55,170 nt of DNA from Pseudomonas sp. LS-2 (GCF_003605735.1 NZ_QXTJ01000015.1:144163-199332); one strand, 5' to 3'. Counted from the stretch's first letter, positions 1 to 8,319 are shown. The notes: generated by a model from the sequence alone, not told the origin. Program-made: numbers and translations.

Positions 1-267
1 CTTACTCGTCTCCAAGCGATTGCGACATTTTGTCACTGTGTTGATTGCTAAATGATGGCTGAGCACGAAGGGGCTGCACAGTGAAAGAGTTGTCAGGAAT
101 CGCACTGAGCGTTATCGCCGAACTGCACACAAAATGTTTCAGGAAGCGGCAAATTCAGTCGCGAACGTCGCATTTGGCAGCAAAAAGTCGGTTTCGCTCT
201 TTCGATCCCTTTCGAGTGAAGGCACAATCCCCGTCCTTTTTCGCCTGGCATTGCTGGAGGCCACGAA

Positions 268-1365
268 ATGATCAAAACGCCGTACTACCTTATCGACAAA
301 GAAAAGCTGCTTCGCAACATGGAAAAGATCGCGTACATGCGCGAGCACTCCGGTGCGAAGGCCCTGCTGGCGCTCAAATGCTTCGCAACCTGGTCGGTGT
401 TCGACCTGATGCAGCAGTACATGGACGGGACCACCTCTTCTTCTCTTTATGAGCTGAAACTGGGCCGCCAGAAATTCGCAGGCGAAACGCACGCGTACAG
501 CGTCGCCTGGGCAGATGACGAGATCGAAGAGATGCTCGAGAACTGCGACAAGATCATCTTCAACTCCATCAGCCAGTTGGAGCGTCATGCCCCTGCCTGC
601 GCGGACAAGGTGCGCGGCCTGCGCGTCAACCCTCAGGTGAGCAGCTCCGATTACCTGCTGGCCGACCCGGCGCGCCCGTTTAGCCGTCTGGGCGAGTGGG
701 ACCCGGAAAAAATCGAAAAAGTGATCGAACAGGTCACCGGCTTCATGTTCCACAACAACTGCGAGAACGGCGACTTCAGCCTGTTCGACAAGATGCTATC
801 GACCATCGAAGAGCGTTTCGGGCACCTGCTGCACAAGGTCGAGTGGGTAAGCCTGGGTGGCGGCATTCACTTCACCGGCGAAGGCTATCCACTGGACGCA
901 TTCTGCGCGCGCCTGAAGGCGTTCTCGCAGAAATACGGCGTGCAGGTGTATCTGGAGCCTGGCGAAGCAGCCATCACTCAAAGCGCCTCGCTGGAAGTGA
1001 CCGTCCTCGACACGTTGTACAACGGCAAGAATCTGGCCGTGGTCGACAGCTCCATCGAAGCGCACATGCTCGACCTGCTGATCTACCGCCTGGACGCCAA
1101 GCTGGCCCCAAGCGAAGGCGAGCATACTTACATGGTGTGCGGTAAATCCTGCCTGGCAGGGGATATTTTCGGGGAATACCCATTCGATCGTCCGCTGGCC
1201 ATCGGCGATCGGCTGTCGTTCGTGGACGCGGCTGGCTACACCATGGTCAAGAAAAACTGGTTCAACGGCCTGAAAATGCCGTCCATCGCAGTGAAACAAC
1301 TCGACGGTACAGTCGAGGTGGTTCGTGAGTTTGGTTTCGACGATTACCTGTCCAGCCTCTCGTAA
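268..1365 (+). CDS. nspC: Carboxynorspermidine/carboxyspermidine decarboxylase
   Basis: This 365-residue PLP enzyme of the alanine-racemase-fold (group III) decarboxylases removes CO2 from carboxy(nor)spermidine, the last step of the carboxyspermidine route to polyamines in the cytoplasm. The PLP lysine motif ALLALKC is near residue 37. EPGEAA (near residue 230) and GKSCLAGD (near 293), which carries the catalytic cysteine, are present. Length is normal for NspC. The ATG has a GGAGG ribosome site 7 bases upstream. The next gene, 26 bases downstream on the same strand, encodes the enzyme that makes its substrate, so the two form an operon. This is host chromosome, outside the prophage. Confidence 0.93.
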   Translation: MIKTPYYLIDKEKLLRNMEKIAYMREHSGAKALLALKCFATWSVFDLMQQYMDGTTSSSLYELKLGRQKFAGETHAYSVAWADDEIEEMLENCDKIIFNSISQLERHAPACADKVRGLRVNPQVSSSDYLLADPARPFSRLGEWDPEKIEKVIEQVTGFMFHNNCENGDFSLFDKMLSTIEERFGHLLHKVEWVSLGGGIHFTGEGYPLDAFCARLKAFSQKYGVQVYLEPGEAAITQSASLEVTVLDTLYNGKNLAVVDSSIEAHMLDLLIYRLDAKLAPSEGEHTYMVCGKSCLAGDIFGEYPFDRPLAIGDRLSFVDAAGYTMVKKNWFNGLKMPSIAVKQLDGTVEVVREFGFDDYLSSLS

Positions 1366-1391
1366 GCTGGCAGAAAGGAGAGAGAAAGAAA

Positions 1392-2630
1392 TTGAAGAAG
1401 AACGTTCTTATCATTGGTGCAGGAGGTGTCGCCAAGGTGGTGGCCCACAAGTGCGCGCAGCACAACGACGAACTCGGTCGTATTGCTATCGCGTCGCGCA
1501 ACATCTCCAAGTGCCAGGCCATCATCGACAGCGTCAAAGCCAAGGGCAGCCTCAAACAGCCTGCTGAAATCAAGGCTTTCGCGCTGAACGCACTGGATAT
1601 AGAAGCGACCAAGGCGCTGATTCTGGAAACCGAATCGCAGATCGTCATCAACGTCGGTTCGTCATTCCTCAACATGTCCGTGCTGCGCGCCTGCATCGAC
1701 ACCGGCGTTGCTTACCTCGATACCGCTATCCACGAAGAGCCGGGCAAGGTCTGCGAAACGCCGCCCTGGTATGGCAACTACGAGTGGAAACACCTCGAAG
1801 AATGCCAGCAGAAGAACGTCACAGCCATTCTCGGCATCGGCTTCGACCCGGGTGTGGTCAACGCTTACGCAGCGCTGGCGCAACAACAGTATTTCGACCG
1901 CATTGATTCGATCGACATTCTCGACGTCAATGCCGGCTCACATGGCAAGTATTTCGCCACCAATTTTGATCCGGAAATCAATTTCCGCGAATTCACCGGA
2001 CAGGTATGGAGCTGGCAGAACAGCCAGTGGACCAGCAACACCATGTTCGAAGTCAAACGCACCGACGACCTGCCCGTCGTAGGCTCCCAGGACCTCTACC
2101 TGACCGGCCACGATGAAGTGCACTCGCTGTCGAAGAACCTCGACGTGCCCAACGTGCGCTTCTGGATGAGCTTCGGCGCGCACTACATCAATGTATTCAC
2201 CGTGCTGAAGAACCTCGGCCTGCTCTCCGAGCAACCGGTCAAGACCGCCGAAGGCGTTGAGATCGTGCCGCTGAAAGTGGTCAAGGCCGTGCTGCCGGAC
2301 CCAGCCTCGCTGGCGCCGGGTTATGTCGGCAAGACCTGCATCGGTGATCTGGTCAAAGGCACCAAGGATGGCAAGCCGCGCGAAGTCTTTATCTACAACG
2401 TCGCCGACCACGAAGAAGCGTTCGCCGAAACCGACAGCCAGGGCATCTCCTACACCGCTGGCGTACCACCGGTCGCAGCCGCCCTGCTGGTCGCCCGCGG
2501 CGAGTGGGATGTGCAACGCATGGTCAACGTCGAAGAACTGCCTGCCCAGGCGTTCCTGAAAGCACTTGATGTGATGGGTCTGCCGACCCGCATCAAGGAC
2601 GAGAATGGCGATCGTCCCTGGGACGCATAA
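1392..2630 (+). CDS. Carboxynorspermidine synthase (saccharopine dehydrogenase family)
   Basis: This 412-residue protein opens with the NAD(P)-binding Rossmann motif IIGAGGVAKVVAHKC and has the length of carboxynorspermidine/carboxyspermidine dehydrogenases. That family condenses L-aspartate semialdehyde with a diamine and reduces the product, giving the substrate of the decarboxylase upstream. Motifs typical of the family include LGIGFDPGVVNAYAA near residue 150. The start appears to be TTG; no in-frame ATG precedes the Rossmann strand, and a purine-rich stretch with AAGGAG lies just upstream. A hairpin with a T-rich tail follows the stop codon. The family is clear; the exact polyamine product is inferred from pairing with nspC. 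Confidence 0.9.
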   Translation: MKKNVLIIGAGGVAKVVAHKCAQHNDELGRIAIASRNISKCQAIIDSVKAKGSLKQPAEIKAFALNALDIEATKALILETESQIVINVGSSFLNMSVLRACIDTGVAYLDTAIHEEPGKVCETPPWYGNYEWKHLEECQQKNVTAILGIGFDPGVVNAYAALAQQQYFDRIDSIDILDVNAGSHGKYFATNFDPEINFREFTGQVWSWQNSQWTSNTMFEVKRTDDLPVVGSQDLYLTGHDEVHSLSKNLDVPNVRFWMSFGAHYINVFTVLKNLGLLSEQPVKTAEGVEIVPLKVVKAVLPDPASLAPGYVGKTCIGDLVKGTKDGKPREVFIYNVADHEEAFAETDSQGISYTAGVPPVAAALLVARGEWDVQRMVNVEELPAQAFLKALDVMGLPTRIKDENGDRPWDA

Positions 2631-2645
2631 GGCTTGAGAACCGGT

Positions 2646-2671
2646 GCGCCCTGACGGGCGCGTCGGGTTTT
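2646..2671 (+). terminator. Candidate terminator of the polyamine operon
   Basis: GCGCCC-TGAC-GGGCGC forms a six-pair hairpin 15 bases after the stop codon of the preceding gene, followed by GTCGGGTTTT. The T run is short and offset, so efficiency is uncertain. Confidence 0.5.
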
Positions 2672-2751
2672 GAATTCCTTCTTTAGCCCGATGACTCGCT
2701 CTTACTCGTCGAGCAAGGCGGGATGTTGCCTGGCAATTAACCGCGGAAACG

Positions 2752-2787
2752 AAAAACCCCTGATAACGGTGAAGTCATCAGGGGTTT
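2752..2787 (-). terminator. Original host terminator of the tRNA-Ser gene, stranded at attL
   Basis: AAACCCCTGAT and ATCAGGGGTTT form an 11-pair stem; read leftward it ends in TTTTTCG, an intrinsic terminator for minus-strand transcription. It lies 15 bases beyond the tRNA 3' end carried in attL, where the terminator of tRNA-Ser would sit before integration. In the lysogen it is about 48 kb from the intact tRNA. Confidence 0.75.
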
Positions 2788-2801
2788 CGCGTGTAGCAAT
2801 A

Positions 2802-2865
2802 ATGGCGGAGAGATAGGGATTTGAACCCTAGGTACTGTCGCCAGTACAACGGATTTCGAATCCGT
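2802..2865. repeat. attL, 64-bp copy of the tRNA-Ser 3' end
   Basis: These bases are identical to 51164-51227. They encode, on the minus strand, the tRNA 3' half from the anticodon region through the CCA end. Sequence diverges after 2865, where the tRNA 5' half is absent. This is the left recombination product of integration. Confidence 0.95.
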
Positions 2866-2968
2866 TTTCACTCCCAACAAATATTGCCCATAAATCCAAA
2901 AACCCTTGTATGGTGCGGCTTTCAGCTAAGCATGACACAACATGGTTCCACACTATTCGGGGGATCAA

Positions 2969-2988
2969 TTCCCCCAAAATTCCCCCAA
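2969..2988. repeat. Candidate integrase arm-type sites, left end
   Basis: TTCCCCCAAAATTCCCCCAA is two tandem copies of TTCCCCCAA. The same 20 bases occur at 51101-51120 near attR, in the same orientation. Short direct repeats flanking the att core on both arms are where lambda-type integrases bind with their N-terminal domain. The role is inferred from position and identity. Confidence 0.6.
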
Positions 2989-3127
2989 GGCAGAAATGCC
3001 ACATCTGGGGAGGCCAATTATACACATCGGAAATAGAGAACCGTCTGCACGCAGCTCGTCAGCGGCGGGTAGCGTTTGCTCGCGAATCTAGATTACTGTA
3101 TATCCAAACAGTATTGAAGATAGCGCC

Positions 3128-3433
3128 ATGGGGCAAAATTATGATGCCGAAGAGGTCGAGCTGATTGAAATCGAAAACGAAGCTCTGAGGGAAGAGGTGA
3201 TCCGGCATCGCCAGAACGTTGAGCGACTGGTGGAAATGCTGACCGTCGTAACTGACGAGCGTGACCGCCTAAGAAGGGAAGTTGCAGCGAAAGGACAAAC
3301 GTCATTGGTGATGCGGATCGGTGAGATGTCCAGCCTCAGCCAGAACAATCAGCAGTTGTACGAGCAGAATCGCCACCTGCAAGAGATGGTAATGAAACTC
3401 GCAGATACCCGCAGTGAGCCGCCGCCGTTCTAA
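3128..3433 (+). CDS. Hypothetical coiled-coil protein
   Basis: This 101-residue protein is highly charged and probably helical throughout, with heptad-like spacing in EIENEALREEVIRHRQNVER. No catalytic motif or membrane segment is visible. It is the first gene inside attL and runs opposite to the late genes. The ribosome site (GAAGATAGCGCC before ATG) is weak. Function unknown. Confidence 0.6.
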   Translation: MGQNYDAEEVELIEIENEALREEVIRHRQNVERLVEMLTVVTDERDRLRREVAAKGQTSLVMRIGEMSSLSQNNQQLYEQNRHLQEMVMKLADTRSEPPPF

Positions 3434-3458
3434 ACTTACGCGCGACTCCAGGCCAATT

Positions 3459-3674
3459 TTAGGCAGATGTCAGTGCGGCCCAATCCAGCGCATCCGCTGC
3501 CACTTCAATTGCCAATACTGCGTCAGCAATCAACACCGGCTCCCGCGCCGGACCGTCGAGAATTGATCGCATTGCCCCCTCGCAGAGCAGGTCGACATCC
3601 AGCCCTCGCTCTTTAGCCTCGCTGAGGACTGTCCTTAATGCCAACTTTAGCGCCTTCTCTCTTTCGTCATACAT
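3459..3674 (-). CDS. Small hypothetical protein
   Basis: This 71-residue, mostly helical protein begins MYDEREKALKLALR. A strong ribosome site (GGGAGG, 9 bases before ATG) supports translation. It converges on the coiled-coil gene from the other strand with a 25-base gap. No recognised domain. Confidence 0.6.
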   Translation of the reverse strand: MYDEREKALKLALRTVLSEAKERGLDVDLLCEGAMRSILDGPAREPVLIADAVLAIEVAADALDWAALTSA

Positions 3675-3807
3675 GACGGATAACCTCCCTGGGTGAAGCT
3701 TGAAGATTAGTCGGATTCAGGTGATGAGGTGGCGTTGTACATCAGAAATGGCTGCAGCTGGGCACTGGAACTAGTTATGCAGTGGTCCTCGGTGTCAGCG
3801 GCAGGGA

Positions 3808-4017
3808 TCAGTGATCTGACACACCGATGTTATGAAGTGCGCGACCCAGTTCGTCCCATGGAGTACGCTTACTCAACCGATAGGGGCACGTATCGGTATG
3901 CACAAGTAGAGCGTTTCGCAATTCCTCCGACTGATGGGCTAGACACTTGCGGCAGGAAACTATGCCAGCGACGAGACGCCAGTGGAAATTCCATTCTTGA
4001 AGGTCTGATGACGGCAT
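3808..4017 (-). CDS. Small protein with putative zinc-binding Cys/His pattern
   Basis: This 69-residue protein has C-R-K-C near residue 22 and H-T-D-T-C near residue 40, spaced like a small metal-binding fold. It resembles short proteins I recall from other Pseudomonas prophages, with a W-R-x-V-A-G-I-V pattern before the CxxC. AGGAGG five bases before the ATG is a near-ideal ribosome site, which is why I prefer this strand over a longer open frame on the other. Function unknown. Confidence 0.65.
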   Translation of the reverse strand: MPSSDLQEWNFHWRLVAGIVSCRKCLAHQSEELRNALLVHTDTCPYRLSKRTPWDELGRALHNIGVSDH

Positions 4018-4186
4018 ATATCCCTCCTAAACTCGTCATGACATTCTAGAAATGGCAGCTATGGCGTAGTTCCAACTGAGCCATGGTTCTCTGACGAAAT
4101 GTGATTTCGTCCGGATGAATTGATAGCAAGCGATGCCGTAGGCGCGTAGGGTTAACGCTTTCTGATCCGATGCTTAAGGACCGCAG

Positions 4187-4486
4187 ATGCCAAAATCGAA
4201 CCTCGCCCTTGCCGGGCTGCCCATAGGCCTACCGGACAATGTGTATGCAACTTGGGTAGCCGTTCTTGCGGACATCCAAAGCACCGGCGATGCACGACAT
4301 GCTGCCGAACGATACCAATTCCTTTGTGGCTTTGCCCAAGCATTGGTTGACGCTCATATGGTCAACGAAACCGGCTATGCGGACATGAGAACCAAGCTGT
4401 TGGCCACATGGGCAGATACCGTGAACCGGGTCGCGCAAGATGCTGAAGATTCCATTGTCCCAATTGACCATACTTCTCGCAGCTAG
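4187..4486 (+). CDS. Hypothetical protein
   Basis: This 99-residue protein begins MPKSNLALAGLPIGLPDN. It is soluble and largely helical in its second half. AAGGA eight bases before the ATG supports the start. It ends six bases from the convergent SleB-type hydrolase gene. No domain recognised. Confidence 0.6.
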   Translation: MPKSNLALAGLPIGLPDNVYATWVAVLADIQSTGDARHAAERYQFLCGFAQALVDAHMVNETGYADMRTKLLATWADTVNRVAQDAEDSIVPIDHTSRS

Positions 4487-4492
4487 TGGTTT

Positions 4493-4918
4493 TCAGGGCA
4501 CGTTTTTGAAGAAAATGTGATTGCCGAGGGTGAGCGTTTTTTTCGCGCCAACCGTCCATATTGGTGCCGTCAGCATTGAAGCGGCGTAGTAGTGGGTCGC
4601 CCCGCTAGTTGGGTCTGGCACTTTCCCATCGATCACCATGTCAGCGGCCAGGCGGCACTGCGCCAACTCGCGGAAAGGGATTTGCCGGGCGCCACTCAGG
4701 AAAGGCTGATTGGGGTCGCCCTTGTTCCAGCAGCTGAACTGGTACGGCTTCTGGCACACACCGGTGTAGCCCTCGCCCCACCACGACCTATCCTTGCCGT
4801 CCTCGACCCTGTTGCGGATCGACCATGCCACGGCAACCATACCGGACAGCCCCTCGCCGCGCGCCTCGCCCCACAACGTGCGCGCCAGTACATCGCGATC
4901 TTTTTCAGTCACGTCCAT
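4493..4918 (-). CDS. SleB-type cell wall hydrolase, probable endolysin
   Basis: This 141-residue protein matches the Hydrolase_2 (SleB) family, which cuts peptidoglycan glycan strands. The signature TLWGEARGEG near residue 16 contains the conserved catalytic glutamate, and SGATHYYA lies near residue 107. No signal peptide is seen, so it would need a holin or another route to reach the wall. The ATG at 4918 is chosen over the GTG one codon upstream because GGAGAAAG precedes it at good spacing. It lies far from Rz/Rz1, and since the GH24 lysozyme gene is frameshifted it may be the working endolysin. A decayed second copy lies near 7470-7591. Confidence 0.85.
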   Translation of the reverse strand: MDVTEKDRDVLARTLWGEARGEGLSGMVAVAWSIRNRVEDGKDRSWWGEGYTGVCQKPYQFSCWNKGDPNQPFLSGARQIPFRELAQCRLAADMVIDGKVPDPTSGATHYYAASMLTAPIWTVGAKKTLTLGNHIFFKNVP

Positions 4919-4932
4919 CACTTTCTCCAGGC

Positions 4933-4958
4933 AAAAAAATACCCGCTCGATGGCGGGT
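4933..4958 (-). terminator. Terminator-like hairpin ahead of the SleB-type gene
   Basis: Read leftward, ACCCGC-CATCGA-GCGGGT is followed by ATTTTTTT. It lies 15 bases upstream of the hydrolase start, so it would block transcripts from the right unless polymerase is antiterminated. Confidence 0.65.
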
Positions 4959-5018
4959 CCGGTCGCGTGCTGCGATCAGATAGTGTCGGGCGCCAGCGCG
5001 GCGGGATCTGCGGCGATT

Positions 5019-5321
5019 TCAGGGATGGCAGGCGCGATCGGCCAGGCAAGAAGGGTCGACCGTGTAGCCTGAGTTGCGACCGAATCGGCTGACATATGCC
5101 GGATCCCTCACCACTTCCGCCCAGATCGCGTCAGACTTGGCCTCTCCCACGGGCATCATCACCCCAGGCACGTCCGGCGCTTCAGTCGTTCGAGCCGGAG
5201 CTGACGGGGTGAAGGTCGGAGCGCCAGGATTGCCGGTGTAATCCCACTCGGGCCCCGAGCGGCGGATCAAGATAGCGCGGCAGCTAACGCGGCTGGAAAC
5301 AGAAGCGTGGGAGCTCAGCAC
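5019..5321 (-). CDS. Doubtful ORF, possibly a gene fragment
   Basis: This 100-residue frame starts at a GTG overlapping the end of the lipoyl-domain gene by 7 bases. Its middle, including GPEWDYTGNPGAPTFTP, reads like ordinary protein. Its end does not: a frame shifted by one continues as a proline- and alanine-rich stretch ending DPAALAPDTI. I suspect a broken or rearranged gene. No domain recognised. Confidence 0.3.
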   Translation of the reverse strand: MLSSHASVSSRVSCRAILIRRSGPEWDYTGNPGAPTFTPSAPARTTEAPDVPGVMMPVGEAKSDAIWAEVVRDPAYVSRFGRNSGYTVDPSCLADRACHP

Positions 5322-6142
5322 CTTTTGATATGGGCAATGATCATTCCAGTGGTCACGAGGTCTCCCTGCATAACCAATATGGAGTGTACAACTCCATCAT
5401 GTTCGGCAACGACATCTTCCGTCGCCTTACCTCCCTCGAGAATCGCAACTACATCACCGCGCCTCACCCTCGCTGATACTTTCACGGTTATTTCAGAAAC
5501 ATACATATCATCCAGACCTACGTAGGTAGCTGACGATATATCACCGGAAGAAGCGCAAGTAGAGTTATCGGGGCCAATCAGCGTCAAATCAGCATCACTT
5601 TTTGCAGATAGGAACCGCTCAATTTGATCCCAAGGGATTTTCTTCCCTGTCTGAACCATCTCAGTCACGGCTATATCAAGAAGCCCATACTTCGCCTTCC
5701 TACAGAGGCTTTCCAGCGCGTTTCGATCCTCTGAGGACTCTGCTGAGCAAAACTGGAGAGCGCCGAAAATCGCGACCTTGCCCATAAGAAACGGGCCTTG
5801 CCATTCCTTCTTACCCTCTGAAACCCTGTTCTCGGCGTAGTCCACCACTTCTCGCAACGTAAAAATATATCGCCGGACCTCTGACTGGTCGGCGAGTTTG
5901 ATGAGGTCTCCCATATTACGTATGCGAGAACAAAGCAGCTCAAGCTGATCGCTTTCGATCTTCCCTATGACGGCAGCGGTTACGCCTGCTACGGCCTGCC
6001 TAATCTCGGCGGCGGCTTCCTTGAAATTTGAATCAGAAACGATAGCAACTGTTCCGCCTGCCGAGCCAGACTGGACACCGTCAGTTAACCTGTCCAGCGC
6101 CCAACCGACGGCATAATTCAATACTTTGTCAAAAACGCCCAC
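5315..6142 (-). CDS. Accessory protein with C-terminal lipoyl/biotinyl-like domain
   Basis: This 275-residue protein has an unrecognised, largely helical N-terminal region (about residues 1-195). The last ~65 residues resemble a lipoyl domain of 2-oxoacid dehydrogenase E2 subunits. VSEITVKVSARVRRGDVV aligns with the first strands, and LEGGKATEDVV contains lysine 239 where E2 proteins have the lipoylated lysine of EGDKA. DGVVHSILVMQGD and TGMIIAHI match the second half. No signal peptide or membrane segment is evident. The start is GTG with GGAGG 7 bases upstream. It stands between the lysis-type hydrolase and an IS66 remnant, in the accessory end of the prophage, so it is probably a moron. 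Function unknown; modification of Lys239 is inference. Confidence 0.75.
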   Translation of the reverse strand: MGVFDKVLNYAVGWALDRLTDGVQSGSAGGTVAIVSDSNFKEAAAEIRQAVAGVTAAVIGKIESDQLELLCSRIRNMGDLIKLADQSEVRRYIFTLREVVDYAENRVSEGKKEWQGPFLMGKVAIFGALQFCSAESSEDRNALESLCRKAKYGLLDIAVTEMVQTGKKIPWDQIERFLSAKSDADLTLIGPDNSTCASSGDISSATYVGLDDMYVSEITVKVSARVRRGDVVAILEGGKATEDVVAEHDGVVHSILVMQGDLVTTGMIIAHIKRC

Positions 6143-6354
6143 AGCCTTGCCTCCGATGGCAGAAGAGTGGCCACGATAGTGCCGTCGGAGGATAATTACT
6201 ACAGGCTCAACATTGAAATAGCCAAATCATGCCTAGTCCCGGCTCAGCCAGCGTGCCAGATTTCAGTCGAACCCCAGCGACTCGGCTCCAAGCACGTGCG
6301 TGAAGATTATGTGGTGCTGAACTAGATCCAACCTTGGGCACCTGGGCGCTCAAA

Positions 6355-6537
6355 TTGATGTCTGCCGGATCGCCGCGCAGCGGCAAGCGCGCGGTCGTGA
6401 TCATGAGTATGATCCAGTTGGCGCGCATCAGCGAGCATGATCCGTATGCTTATCTTTAAGATGTGCTGACGCGGCTGCCGACGCAGTAAGCCAGTGAAAT
6501 TGAGCATCTATTGCCGCATCAATGGATGCCGGACTGA
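6355..6537 (+). pseudogene. Remnant of IS66-family transposase C-terminus
   Basis: The plus strand encodes, from about 6361, the words AGSPRSGKRAVVIMSMIQ, then EHDPYAYL, then after a stop DVLTRLPTQ, then after another stop ASEIEHLLPHQW, ending at TGA 6535-6537. These are the closing segments of IS66 TnpC transposases as I remember them. Two in-frame stops and no upstream part make it a dead fragment. The 6143-6354 stretch before it holds nothing else I can identify. It marks an old insertion in the accessory end of the prophage. Confidence 0.8.
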
Positions 6538-6542
6538 CTTAC

Positions 6543-7064
6543 TCAGACTGAGTTTGGGAGCCTGCTTGTCGCCCGCGTTTCGGCCAGTAGCTCTTCACTC
6601 GCCAACTGTTTTCGCATCGGCGTACAAGCTAGCTCAAGACCGGAGGGCGAGGTATAGATACCTTGATTATCTCCGTGATAGCCGCACCGACGGTAGAACG
6701 CGGTTGCGTTAGGGGTAGCATCTAAATGGATGTCGACGATTCCGGCTTTAAAGGCCAGTCGCTCAAGGTATAGGAGCATTGCCCTGCCAATCCCCTGTCC
6801 CATGAATGTAGCCAAAACGAAAATAGCGCCTATCTCACCAGACTGGAAATCAATCAGACCTGTTGCGACCGGCGTCTCGCCCAACCAGGCAACGTGGTAC
6901 TCCTTTTCCACCCAAGCCCGATATCGGTCTGTGAGCGCCACATCAGTCCACGCCATTACTTGCTCAGCGGTATAGACGGTAATGCATTGATGCCGGATCG
7001 CCTGGAGGCGTATATCAAACGCGGCCTCGGCGTCAGTACGTGTGGCTGGGCGAATCAACAGCAT
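6543..7064 (-). CDS. GNAT-family N-acetyltransferase
   Basis: This 173-residue protein is a GNAT acetyltransferase, which moves acetyl from acetyl-CoA to an amine. The fold is visible as IRPATRTDAEAAFDIR at the start, EIGAIFVLATFMGQGIGRAM with the acetyl-CoA loop Q-G-x-G-R near residue 100, and NATAFYRRCGY near residue 135. The ATG at 7064 is chosen because AAGGAG precedes it and family members start just before the IRPA strand. The C-terminus abuts the IS66 remnant. The substrate is unknown; in this location it is a cargo gene. Confidence 0.85.
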   Translation of the reverse strand: MLLIRPATRTDAEAAFDIRLQAIRHQCITVYTAEQVMAWTDVALTDRYRAWVEKEYHVAWLGETPVATGLIDFQSGEIGAIFVLATFMGQGIGRAMLLYLERLAFKAGIVDIHLDATPNATAFYRRCGYHGDNQGIYTSPSGLELACTPMRKQLASEELLAETRATSRLPNSV

Positions 7065-7102
7065 GTTCACTCTCCTTGTCATCAATGATTTGGAAGGGGA
7101 AT

Positions 7103-7133
7103 GAAAAAGCCCCATCCATTTCTGGCGGGGCTT
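7103..7133 (-). terminator. Intrinsic terminator upstream of the GNAT gene
   Basis: Read leftward, AAGCCCC and GGGGCTT pair around a 13-base loop and are followed by TTTCAT. It would stop leftward transcripts arriving from the right, so the GNAT gene probably has its own promoter. The 7134-7469 interval holds no convincing gene. Confidence 0.6.
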
Positions 7134-7469
7134 CTGGTCAATGCTTCTGTTCTAAGCGCACATCGCCCTATGGCCCGCCAAAGGCAGTCATCAAGGGGCG
7201 CACCATGCTAACGAGATTTGTAAGGGTCATTGATTGATAATCTGGAGATCTAAGCACTTTGTCAAGAACCGAAAATGGGGACTGGCGAGTTGCTCTTTCG
7301 AAAATCTGATCGTATTTAGGGAATCCCAAGAGTGGAGCGCGCAGGTGCCAGCCAAGAGGTTGGTACCTAACCCACTGACACATTGTAGGTTAGTTTGCCT
7401 CGACCTCGTCTTCGCGAAGCGGTCCAGCGTTTAAGATCCTTTGACGAGCTGACTTGGGGGCTTGGGTGT

Positions 7470-7591
7470 CCCAAGTCAGCGCTTTCGGCATGAAAGTGAG
7501 CGGCACCAGAAGATGGGTCTGGCACTTCCCCACTGGCCACTACGACAGCGGCGGCCCGGCACTCCGCCAAATTACGAAGGAAGGCTGCAGG
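7470..7591 (-). pseudogene. Decayed second copy of a SleB-type hydrolase
   Basis: A minus-strand frame reads AFLRNLAECRAAAVV, then SGEVPDPSSGAAHFHAES. The same region of the intact hydrolase at 4493-4918 reads IPFRELAQCRLAADMV, then DGKVPDPTSGATHYYAAS. At DNA level both contain GGGTCTGGCACTT. The N-terminal catalytic part is missing and the frame runs on past the homologous end. The two copies suggest duplication or recombination in this end of the prophage. Confidence 0.7.
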
Positions 7592-7699
7592 CTAACTGAG
7601 GAATTTCACTTGGGTTGAAGTGAATAAGGAGGCGGGGAATGTCAGGAATCAGGGCGATCACCTAATTCTTCCCTTAGACTTACGGAAGGAATAATAGTA

Positions 7700-8296
7700 A
7701 TGACCGGCCAGGTGGTAAAGGACATGAATGCAAAGGAATTTGCTTCACAGCTCTTGGAGACTGTGAAGGAGATAAAAAGCAACAAAAACGAATCAATCCA
7801 GTGCGACAACCTGATTCAATATCTCGATAACTGCGTGCGAACCAGCCCTGCCGACTTGAGCCAAGACCAAATCGAACATCTGAAAGCACAGCTCCAAATC
7901 ATGGTTGAGCGGGAGAAGAGCAACCACGCCTCCGATCTGGAAATGTTCCGCTCCGTCATTCAATCAGGTCAGAATGCGCTAAAAACCGCTTTGCTAATGA
8001 ATGGGGGTGCCTCGGTAGCCCTGCTTGCCTTTATCGGTAAGCTAACCGAGGAGAGGCAAGCTCACATACCGGCTTTTACTAACGCTCTGGCGATCTTTGT
8101 GCTAGGTGTATTCTGCATTGTGGTTGCATCCGGATCGACTTATTTGAGTCAGTGGCTCTATGCAGACGAGCCAGAATGGAAAGAGCGTGCGGGTTTCTGG
8201 TTCAATGCACTTTCAATCCTGCTTGGCCTTACCTCCTACGGGCTTTTTATCTGGGCAATGACCAAGGCTTACAGCGCTTTCATGACCTTCGGATAG
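7700..8296 (+). CDS. Predicted membrane protein with three transmembrane segments
   Basis: This 198-residue protein has a charged, helical, cytoplasm-like N-terminal half (residues 1-94). Three hydrophobic segments follow at about 95-113, 124-150 and 166-190. It is on the plus strand, against the flow of the late operon, so it must have its own promoter. That is typical of genes expressed in the lysogen, such as superinfection-exclusion proteins, but no family is recognised. GGAAGGA before ATG 7700 supports this start; ATG 7724 is an alternative. Confidence 0.7.
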   Translation: MTGQVVKDMNAKEFASQLLETVKEIKSNKNESIQCDNLIQYLDNCVRTSPADLSQDQIEHLKAQLQIMVEREKSNHASDLEMFRSVIQSGQNALKTALLMNGGASVALLAFIGKLTEERQAHIPAFTNALAIFVLGVFCIVVASGSTYLSQWLYADEPEWKERAGFWFNALSILLGLTSYGLFIWAMTKAYSAFMTFG

Positions 8297-8319
8297 CGCT
8301 GTTTTCGCGAGGCGCTTCC

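Noticed and set aside
2821..3036. Open frames across attL
   Set aside because: They translate the tRNA fragment and the C-rich repeats; no gene-like sequence.
3729..4049. Rightward 106-residue open frame
   Set aside because: It lies opposite the 69-residue Cys/His protein, which has an almost ideal ribosome site; the rightward frame has none and its composition is irregular.
7168..7383. Leftward 71-residue open frame in the gap before the SleB remnant
   Set aside because: No ribosome site, no familiar pattern and surrounded by remnants.
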